Source: Candidatus Gallimonas merdigallinarum (GTDB taxonomy: Bacteria; Bacillota; Clostridia; Christensenellales; Borkfalkiaceae). Taken from it: 64,000 nucleotides of DNA. The stretch covers positions 62,001 through 126,000 of the forward strand of contig CAJFFP010000002.1 of assembly GCA_904373325.1 (NCBI GenBank). The letters run 5' to 3'. The notes beneath the pieces were generated by a model, which saw only the letters and a list, made by a program, of their open reading frames with translations, made no database searches and was not told where the DNA came from. A program made the translations under genes and the position numbers. Position 1 is the stretch's first letter; every line of letters begins with the position of its first letter. Positions 58,301-64,000 of this stretch are shown here, one piece after another.

Positions 58301-61300
58301 AATTGTCTGCGGGCATGAACGTGAGAAAAACTTTGCCGTCCGTCTTATGCGTCCACGTTCCGCTCAGGCGATAGCCGCCGAACGCGATCGTATTGAGCGC
58401 GGAAAGATTGGTTTCGTAAGGTACAGTGATCTTTACCGTGTAGCCGCCCTCGGCAGACTCAACGCGAACAGCGGTCACGTTAAGTTTGAGCGCGTCCGCA
58501 ATCGTTTGGGCGTCCACCGTGCCGCCGTTGATCGCGATATTCAGCGTGAGCGTGTAGGAATTCACTTCCCACTTCGCGTACAGCACAAGGTCTTTGGAGG
58601 GCATGGTGTCGCCGACGGGCTGCTCGCATTTGCTGTCGGTATACCACCCCGTGAAGCGATAGCCCGTGCGTGTGGGGATCTTCTTTGCAAGCAGCTCGGA
58701 CAAATTTGCACCATAGGAGATTCCCGTAATGTCGTCGATCGTCGTGCCGCCGTTCGGTACAAAGGTGATCGAATATTTCCCCTCCGTCCAATACGCCTGA
58801 ATGGGAGATTTCTGGGAATACTGCCCTTCCGACGTTACCTCCGTCAGAATCATGTTCTGGGAGGTACGCCAGCCCAAGAAGATATAGCCGATCTGCTGCG
58901 GCGCGTCGAGCGCAACGGGCGGATTGGGCACCGTGCCGTACTGCACTTCCATGGTGAAGTACACGGCGGTATGATTTGCTTCCGTGACTTCGGTTTTGTC
59001 CGCCGCGTAGAATTTAATGCCGACGATCCCCCCCTCGGGAACGGTGAACGTACCGCCGTTCGCGGAGAACCAGACGGTGTACACTTCCGCAGTCCATGCG
59101 GCGATGAGCGAAAGATCGCCCGCATAGCCCTCATCATTCAACAGTTTGATCAGCCCTGCGGCGTCCGTGACCGTCCCGTCGCCGAGGCGCGATCCGTTCG
59201 CATCGTAGACGTTCCAAGCAAGATCATGCCCTGCGCGCTGAGGAACGGGAAGTCCATCTTTCCACTCCCCACTGCCCGCATGGTATTGTACGGAATCAGC
59301 GTTGCCAAACTGATATTCGCCGACGGGCGTAACGCCTTGGAAGCTGCCGCCGTTCGCGTTGAAGTTGATCGAATAAGTCGCCTTCGTCAGCTCCGCATGC
59401 AGTTCGATCGTCAACGTGTCGCTGCCTTCCACCATCTCTTGCGTGATGACGGTGTTCGTGTTGACGGCGCTGCCGTTGACCGACCAGCGGGAAATCTGAT
59501 AGCCGAGGTATTTTTTGGCAACTTCATCGCTCAGCTGATCGAGCAGGTCGCTAAGCGTGGGAAACTGCCCGAACGCCGCGCCGAAATCGTAAGTATAACC
59601 GTCGAGCGGCACCTCCTGTTGTGCGCCGTCAATGGTAAGAACAAACTGCGGCGTGATCTTTTTCGCCTGCAAATCGGCGTACACGACCATGGACTCGGAA
59701 ACGGTGTCGCCTTCGTTATTGTCGTCTGCGATAATAAAGTCCTTCCTACCCGAAGCGTCGGTGTAATACCAACCTTTAAAGTCGTAGCCGAAATAACTTC
59801 CTGCCTTCGTCGCAATCGCCTCGTACGCCTCGTTCTCTTCCCCGATGGCGGTATTCTGCCCGATCGTGACCGACCCGAGCAGTTCGCCGTTGAGTCCGAC
59901 GAAGTTGACGGCGACCTGAGTCTGCGAATACTGCGCCGTAATCGTAAGATTGGAAGTCACGTTGTAGATGGACGCAGATCCGTTGCTTTCCGTAACGTCC
60001 CAGCCGAGGAAGTTCCAGCCGCTTGTTACGTTGATTGCGGAGACAAGGAGTTCAAGCGCTTCGGAAGCGCTCGACCCGTGCAGAACGTCTGCAAGCGTAA
60101 ACTCCGTCGCCGTGGCAAAATCGCCTTCCCAATCAAAGCCCGCTTCGCGAAGCTCCGTCTCCATATCGGGATTGACAGGTTTGTCGGGATCGGCGTGCTC
60201 TCCGAGCGAAATCGTAATTGTGTATGTCGAAGTCCGATAGCCCGCGTAAATCGTCTGTGAACCCGTACCCGAAGCGTCGCCCGTCACGGTGAAGTCCTTG
60301 GTGATCGCGGAATTGCCCTCCGACGGATTGACGACGGTGTACCAGCCGTTAAATGTTCTGCCCGAGTTTGCGGGCGGCGTCGCCGTCACATTGAACGTTC
60401 CGTCCGCGCCAAACAGGAAGGCAAGCGCATCGTTCCCGTTGCTGTAATACGGTACGGAGATAAAATATCTGCCCGATTCGTCTTGCCCCAAACCGGTATC
60501 GTTTTCAATCGTGCCGCCGCGCGCGTCGAGATACAGCGTAACATTATTACGCGTCCACTGCGCTTCCAGCACGATGTCGCCGACGGTGCCGCTGACAATG
60601 CCCGTGAGAATATCTCCGATCGTGTAATGTTCTCTGTTGATACTGTCAAGCTCTTCCGTTACCCTCTTGCCGTCCAGCTCGACGAGCAACCAGTCGTTGA
60701 ACGTATACCCCTTCTTCTGCGGTTTTGCAAACGTGAACGAATCGGTGATGGTGTAGTTTTCTTTCGCGCCGTTCAGCGTTGCATTCTCGCGGTCAACGAA
60801 TTTGTCGGCGGTAAGTCCGTTATAGGTAATCGTATAAGGCTCCGCTTCCCACACGGCGGTAAGATAGAGCTGCTGATTGACGATCGTGTTGAAGGAAACC
60901 GTTTCCACAGCGGTCCCGCCGCTGTAAAACTCAATATACGGAGTCCCGCTGCTCGGCGCAATTACCCGATAGCTGTCTACCGCCTTGTTGTTGTAGAGCC
61001 ATCCGCTGAGCGTATATCCGCGGCGGGTCACATTTTCAGCCGTCGGAAGATCCACGCGACTGCCCTCGTCGAGAATACTGAACGTCGCGTCGTGCTCGCC
61101 CACGAAGGACGCGCCGCGGCTGGAAAACTCTTCATAAACGAAGGTATAGGTGACCGCCTCCCAGCCCGCGTACACCGTCTTATCGGAAGCGGGAATGCTG
61201 CCGAAGGAGAACGGCTCGCGGCACGCCGCGTCCGAATACCAACCCGTAAACCGATAGCCGACGCGCGCGGGATCGCCCGGCTGTTCAAGCTGCGCAAGCT

Positions 61301-64000
61301 CTTCATGCGCCTCTCCGCCGCCGATCTTGTATTCGACCTCCGTCTGCCACAATCCGCCAACCTGTTTATAGAGATAGCCGTTCTCCGCAAAGTAATAGCC
61401 GCTTTCGTCCGATCCTCCTGCGAACGTGAACGCGCCGTCGCCGAGGGAATAGGAAATCGTCACCGTATCGGTATCGGTGATCGGCTTATCGTTCTCGCCC
61501 TCGTTTGCGGGAACGGTGACGAGCGTGCTGTCTTTACTGTATGTGCCGAGCTCAAAACTCCGCCCGCCGATCGTCACGGTGTTCCCGTCGCCCGCAAAGG
61601 CGTTGAGCTGCGGGTAGTGATAGGTCTGCCCCGACTGACCTTCTTCCGCCTGCCCTGCTTCGCCCGTCGTCTGATCGGCGTAGTAGAGGAAGGACCAATA
61701 CGTCCCCGAGAAGTCCGTACCGAAGCCGCTCGGGCGGTTGTTCTCGGCAATGACGCTCATCTGCGAAGCCGTTCTGCCGCGGTCGGAGGAGAAGGTGCTT
61801 TCCGCAAAGCCGAGCGTCTCCGCCGTATATTCATAGTCGCCGATCTGGCGGAGCGTTTCGTCCGTGAAATGCTCGTAACGCTTATCGGTGTTGTAATATA
61901 CGTCGCTGAGGCTCGAACCGATGCTCATACCCACAATCGACCCGAGGAAGGCGTGATAGGTGCCGTCCGTCGTCTTCATTCCGCCCGCGACCTGATCGCT
62001 GCCCACATAATGGAAGCCTGTCGCCAGCACGTTGCCGCCGTTATAGGCGCGGCTGACGGTGGAATAGGCGAAATAGCCCGCAATGCCGCCGACGCTCGCC
62101 CACGCCGAGATCGTGCCCGTGTTGTACACGTTGGCGATGGATTTGAGGTCGCCCTCGTTCGCGCTCTTATTGTAGGAAGTGAATCCGACGATGCCGCCCG
62201 CGCCGCGCGCGCCGATATATTCGGAGCCTTCGGAGGGAGGCGTCACGGAAAGATCGGCATAAACGTACTTGCCCGCGTGCTCGCCCGACGTGTTTTTAAC
62301 GCCCGTCCACGACGCGGTCACTCTGCCCGAATTGAACGCCGTATCGATGGCGCTCGCGCCGACCGCTCTGCCGACAAGTCCGCCGACGTACGCGTTTACG
62401 GCTTTCGCATTCACGCCGCCGTCTGCCGAATTCACCGTGGCGTAAAGTCCCGCCGTCGCCGTCACCGCGCCCGTATTGAAGGAGTTCGTGAGCGTGGTAT
62501 CCGATGTCGTGTTGTTGTTGAGCGAATGCAGGATACCCACAACGCCGCCGACGGCGTAACGCCCCGTAACATCGCCCGTATTGTACCCGCCCGTCAGGCG
62601 CATGGTAATGCCGTAGCCGACGATACCGCCGAAGCGGATGCCCTGTACGTCGCTGAGTTTTTTCGTTTCCGACCAGTATGGCTGCGTGGAAAGCGCCGTC
62701 GTCTTGTCGTCGAGGCGCGGCGCGTAGGAAATCGCACCCGTGTTCACGACGTTGGTAATGACATACTGCGTTTCGCTCTCGTCCGTGACGAAGTATGTAC
62801 CGACGATACCGCCGACGTCATGCCCGCCCGACGACACCGCCGCCTCGTTATAAATCGAGGAGATCGCAGTATTCACCGCATACCCGACAAGCCCGCCGAC
62901 GTGCGAATAGCCGTGCACCGAGCCCGTCAGCGTGAGGTTGGAAATCGTCGCCCCCACCGTGTAGCCGAAGAGACCCGCGCCGAGGAGCGTTTCGTCGCCG
63001 TTTACCCAAGCGAGCGTGCCGCCCGCAGCCTCCGCTGCTTTCTTTGCCTCCTCATACTGCGTTTCCGTAACCTGCTGTTTGTTGATTGCAAGCCCGATCA
63101 ACTTCCCGTCGCCGTTGAACGTACCCGCAAACGGCGTGCCGTGATCCGTAAGACCGTCGGCATTGCCGTCCGAAACGGTCTGGGGAAGCGATGCCGTGAT
63201 TTCCTCATCCTGTGTTGCGGCAGCTACGTCTTTGCTGCTCGTTCTGCCGATAACGCCCTTGAAGCCCTCTGTCAAATTCGCCGTCAGAAGGAAGTAATAT
63301 CCCTCATAATTTTCCGCAGCGTAATCAACTTTCGCGCCGCCATCGGTATGCGTGTTGAAATACGTTTTGGAAACGCTCACACCGCTGTCGGAGGATTCGG
63401 TCTTACCCATGGTGGTCGCTTCGAGGATATAAAGATCTTTAATTTTGCCGATTTCAAAGGGATTTGCCGACGTACCGACGCCGCCCGAGAACAGGTTCTC
63501 CCACACGGCATAGAGCGTAATGGAATACTCCACATAGCCCGCCTCCGTTTCCGTGGCTTCATGCTCGACGCCGATCACGCCGCCGATCATCGTATCCCAA
63601 TCATCGGCGCTGAGCTTCTGCTTATCTGTAAACTGCGTGGATGCGTCCGTACCGCGCGTCAGGCTCCAACCCTTAAAGAGGAATCCGACCGCCGTATAGT
63701 TGTTGACCGTGAGGCGTGCCTCTTGGTTGCTCGTTTCCAGATCGCTGTAATCGACGATCTGCGACTCCATTGTCCCTTCAATGAGCGAAGGCTGCGCGCC
63801 GCTTCCAAGCCCCGTGTAGTTGGAATCGAACGTGATATTAAATTGGTTCGGCGTCCAGACCGAGCGCAGCTCGATGGGCGCGCTCGAATTGGTATAGGCG
63901 AGCGAAGCAGAATCGCCGATGGCGGAAAGCACGTTGTTTTTACTCGTCTGATGCCATGTGGAGAGCGTCCAGCCCGTTTTCTGCGCAACGCCGTTCAACC
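52338..64000 (-). CDS. Giant GLUG / InlB B-repeat cell-surface protein (5' end beyond window)
   Basis: At least 3886 residues. The visible N-terminal part holds InlB-type repeats and then GLUG-like motifs (about residues 290-700: GGLVGYAV, GGIVGTYF, GGVVGILH). The rest is about 30 Listeria-Bacteroides (Flg_new, beta-grasp) repeats with the signature YTVTF..NGG...GY.F.GWY....TLYAVW. The chain ends in a beta-rich domain, a membrane helix (GGFAWWWILVAVAGCAAIAVILVLL) and a 115-residue cytoplasmic tail with one more repeat (VFDGWYYDEMFRDRATLTSMPKQN) plus a Lys/Glu-rich end. Anchoring is by this helix, not LPXTG. Adhesion or a stalk-like surface structure is likely. Confidence 0.93.
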   Translation of the reverse strand, partial: LNGVAQKTGWTLSTWHQTSKNNVLSAIGDSASLAYTNSSAPIELRSVWTPNQFNITFDSNYTGLGSGAQPSLIEGTMESQIVDYSDLETSNQEARLTVNNYTAVGFLFKGWSLTRGTDASTQFTDKQKLSADDWDTMIGGVIGVEHEATETEAGYVEYSITLYAVWENLFSGGVGTSANPFEIGKIKDLYILEATTMGKTESSDSGVSVSKTYFNTHTDGGAKVDYAAENYEGYYFLLTANLTEGFKGVIGRTSSKDVAAATQDEEITASLPQTVSDGNADGLTDHGTPFAGTFNGDGKLIGLAINKQQVTETQYEEAKKAAEAAGGTLAWVNGDETLLGAGLFGYTVGATISNLTLTGSVHGYSHVGGLVGYAVNTAISSIYNEAAVSSGGHDVGGIVGTYFVTDESETQYVITNVVNTGAISYAPRLDDKTTALSTQPYWSETKKLSDVQGIRFGGIVGYGITMRLTGGYNTGDVTGRYAVGGVVGILHSLNNNTTSDTTLTNSFNTGAVTATAGLYATVNSADGGVNAKAVNAYVGGLVGRAVGASAIDTAFNSGRVTASWTGVKNTSGEHAGKYVYADLSVTPPSEGSEYIGARGAGGIVGFTSYNKSANEGDLKSIANVYNTGTISAWASVGGIAGYFAYSTVSRAYNGGNVLATGFHYVGSDQVAGGMKTTDGTYHAFLGSIVGMSIGSSLSDVYYNTDKRYEHFTDETLRQIGDYEYTAETLGFAESTFSSDRGRTASQMSVIAENNRPSGFGTDFSGTYWSFLYYADQTTGEAGQAEEGQSGQTYHYPQLNAFAGDGNTVTIGGRSFELGTYSKDSTLVTVPANEGENDKPITDTDTVTISYSLGDGAFTFAGGSDESGYYFAENGYLYKQVGGLWQTEVEYKIGGGEAHEELAQLEQPGDPARVGYRFTGWYSDAACREPFSFGSIPASDKTVYAGWEAVTYTFVYEEFSSRGASFVGEHDATFSILDEGSRVDLPTAENVTRRGYTLSGWLYNNKAVDSYRVIAPSSGTPYIEFYSGGTAVETVSFNTIVNQQLYLTAVWEAEPYTITYNGLTADKFVDRENATLNGAKENYTITDSFTFAKPQKKGYTFNDWLLVELDGKRVTEELDSINREHYTIGDILTGIVSGTVGDIVLEAQWTRNNVTLYLDARGGTIENDTGLGQDESGRYFISVPYYSNGNDALAFLFGADGTFNVTATPPANSGRTFNGWYTVVNPSEGNSAITKDFTVTGDASGTGSQTIYAGYRTSTYTITISLGEHADPDKPVNPDMETELREAGFDWEGDFATATEFTLADVLHGSSASEALELLVSAINVTSGWNFLGWDVTESNGSASIYNVTSNLTITAQYSQTQVAVNFVGLNGELLGSVTIGQNTAIGEENEAYEAIATKAGSYFGYDFKGWYYTDASGRKDFIIADDNNEGDTVSESMVVYADLQAKKITPQFVLTIDGAQQEVPLDGYTYDFGAAFGQFPTLSDLLDQLSDEVAKKYLGYQISRWSVNGSAVNTNTVITQEMVEGSDTLTIELHAELTKATYSINFNANGGSFQGVTPVGEYQFGNADSVQYHAGSGEWKDGLPVPQRAGHDLAWNVYDANGSRLGDGTVTDAAGLIKLLNDEGYAGDLSLIAAWTAEVYTVWFSANGGTFTVPEGGIVGIKFYAADKTEVTEANHTAVYFTMEVQYGTVPNPPVALDAPQQIGYIFLGWRTSQNMILTEVTSEGQYSQKSPIQAYWTEGKYSITFVPNGGTTIDDITGISYGANLSELLAKKIPTRTGYRFTGWYTDSKCEQPVGDTMPSKDLVLYAKWEVNSYTLTLNIAINGGTVDAQTIADALKLNVTAVRVESAEGGYTVKITVPYETNLSALNTIAFGGYRLSGTWTHKTDGKVFLTFMPADNYEVSGTFTTPEKPSESVTVTFYLTDDTVYYSTTVTSGTAIDNNNLPPPTRTGYTFIEWRTAEGEKFEFTTQIDEDTTLYAHWKANEYTVTLRGEGVNLDPNPIEVAFGTELLWGTENAPLPVPARGGYTFEGWYLDADFSTTAKGTFMPAYGITLYAKWEATEYSIVFEWGLESEKTTVTIDGAYNSALDLSSVGGAVPHYTFVWQVVKGENKLPVTLDDFRTMPNLSAEYAGYTSDADGRVAITVQAAYTAIGYEITLEGAAPVTVTVKNASSEKTEFAQLDGKTGYDFAGWKLSADDTAAYNYYMVGENGGEWGVYLYSDEVSADGYFVRFTEGFSLDLTAAYTAMHVSVTLDSQGGSGAEGDFGGDYDSVLTELPVPTKPGYTFDGWYVGDKKWEDDVLTTENGVEEQNGVFTLALTAHWTAIKYNIIYNLNGGSGNPNPTTYTIEQTVQLNKPTDAPTGYTFLYWMNAATGKRVDEITAGSMGDITLIAQYKPNTYGVSVSGSGISADVQSVLHGQENVVIRLSVTEEGYHLLDPVTVTMSGTQSVDFTYDNGVITIQSSVTGEITITASAQQNTYTVTFDANGGTGGGVKEDIAHGSTLGTIAPDEPKRDGYQFIGWNTDRNASSALNDDYAITGEVTLYAVWEANAYTVTFDKNGGEGTMDGMTFTYGTAQNLSANAFTRAGYTFAGWARKAGATEIEFADGASVINLTAADGGKVTLYAVWRANTYTVTFDPNYEGGAESDKEVIYDSVYGILPVPTRVGYTFDGWYLNDELVNAATQVTTADNHTLTAHWTAIEYTIVYNGLRGTKHSNPTSYTIESNEIVLQAPTSVPTGYTFDGWYNGEDKVTAIPAGSYGNLTLTACWKANSVSVTFELGDGLEKTDGDAEATFGQSYTFTLTAKSGYSLPATVTVTVGAQTYRVAVGTGGTVVIPPVYMTGDIKVTAVGVANAYTVVFVGGTSATGAMNNQTVLYNRETTLTKNGFVRLGYEFLGWAYSDGAKVAIADGGLITINESFAGDIQDKTITLHAVWSPIEYTLKLEANGGSFVGGDSSSVSGTYGGNFVLPEKLERAGYTFLGWSTSASGESVLYTGGASVPVKLFTDGLKAAEEPVGTLYAVWTENVYEVTFDGEHVRSNGAASAVDGNTYSANLTVDTGYTLTKDGISVEMNGTESVQFTYADGVLTISSPVTGDIAIIANAAANTYTIAYEGNGVNIASESGTFGSAITLKDPTRPGFIFLGWYIGDDEGTRYRGSVSVGMLASAAGVEDQDKAEITLNAKWQAAEGALTVTIVHADGSQQTIGVTSGESLSQKDILVPEGYDYKNATYHIGSVGGAGFGFGQEITNDMTLYVANAEHITYNITLNYGDGKEVALTVGYGQPLDSAGGWEETPARIGYEFGGWYNGDVRMTGGSIVTSKLALTAQWNAIDYTVTFNPNHESGEPTTVKYQYDKVVALIDAPERDGYTFAGWYYNGKKWVSGTAMPAENITLVAMWTLNSYTVSFSVGDGATGVADQKIYFEFTATKPTDPVRSGYIFGGWMLDESEYDFGTPVRDNITLTAKWLPRTYSIDYVLGGGVNASSNPASYNIESGMIVLANPTREGFIFLGWYDAEQNGNRVTEIKAGSTGRITLYARWQANTYTVDFVLNGGTMKNTEQIVVAGGTVAFEEPTRENYLFMGWFTDAACTQRYDFSTPVTGDLTLYAKWRLSVISGTASDGTIVTITSDDGFDDGTTIRFTEVTDETTLSEAAGSLAENMTLARLFDIELIAADGTPISIDKPLSVGISVQGLADAVGRYAVVYVPDGGGTIEEIATHIGEDGRMYFFVEHFSFYAVVDVLDIAPTGGFAWWWILVAVAGCAAIAVILVLLARSMRRYELNYVNGGVPAQKLKESALVDLPLPEREEEVFDGWYYDEMFRDRATLTSMPKQNLILFAKWRKMTEEERAARDRARAEAAAAAAEGFHEAKPKKEKKHKENPLNEIKEDE

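Noticed and set aside
52377..60260. Very long plus-strand open frames (up to about 1000 codons) opposite the giant surface protein gene
   Set aside because: They run antisense to a convincing repeat protein, have Arg/His-rich shadow composition, no ribosome binding sites and no recognisable domains; they arise from the codon bias of the minus-strand gene.

Overview
The window looks like chromosomal DNA of an endospore-lineage Bacillota (clostridial class, plausibly an uncultured gut Christensenellales-type bacterium). The support is strong AGGAGG ribosome binding sites, TTGACA/TTGCCT-N17-TATAAT promoters, spoVAD/spoVAE-type genes, a Feo iron system with the cysteine-rich FeoB companion, a citrate/citramalate-synthase-like DRE-TIM enzyme, a corrinoid methyl-transfer cluster and a giant InlB-repeat surface protein. 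The taxonomic placement is inference. Most genes lie on the minus strand.

Layout. (1) 1-6002: end of a carbohydrate-uptake locus, with two LplB/LplC-type permeases, an AraC regulator and an 1109-residue repeat-bearing lipoprotein. (2) 6611-24423: one minus-strand fructan locus of ten tightly packed genes. A consensus promoter and two perfect LacI-type palindromes precede fructokinase, a membrane-anchored GH32 enzyme, a LacI regulator, a CUT1 ABC transporter (binding protein and two permeases, no ATPase gene), a lipoprotein GH32 with an altered nucleophile motif, two lipoproteins built from NGxFExGxLxGW modules, and an intracellular GH32. A coherent reading is: surface enzymes trim fructan, the modular lipoproteins hold it, the transporter imports oligosaccharides or sucrose, and the cytoplasmic GH32 plus fructokinase feed glycolysis. 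(3) 24581-25095: scar of a mobile element (a small accessory ORF joined to the tail of a large serine recombinase). From here on the DNA is visibly more GC-rich.

(4) 25148-45720: housekeeping and metabolic genes, namely a Gfo/Idh oxidoreductase, YitT-type membrane protein, small membrane protein, citrate/citramalate-synthase-like enzyme, feo operon (two FeoA, FeoB, FeoB-associated protein), leaderless esterase plus ATP-grasp enzyme, GNAT-like protein, GH13 amylase, M18 aminopeptidase, an ion-transporter-superfamily permease, a GlpA-like/FAD/DUF1667 redox operon, a promoter-bearing 5'-truncated tRNA-Arg, a DnaA-box cluster, and ApbE with a NusG-II protein. (5) 45721-47533: spoVAE and spoVAD separated by three 122-bp tandem repeats. 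(6) 47626-51199: corrinoid protein, 2Fe-2S protein, GH13 glucosidase and MtaA/UroD-family methyltransferase in one operon. (7) 51622-64000: a small membrane protein and the C-terminal 3886 residues of a giant surface protein whose start lies beyond the window.

The least expected structure is a family of TA-flanked palindromic elements (two of about 275 bp and one 133-bp deletion derivative) sharing the terminal inverted repeat CTGTAAGGGAGTAATACGAA. All three lie just upstream of a start codon with the same end facing the gene, and at least two interrupt a promoter at its -10 box, so the element probably becomes a structured 5' leader. Function is unknown.
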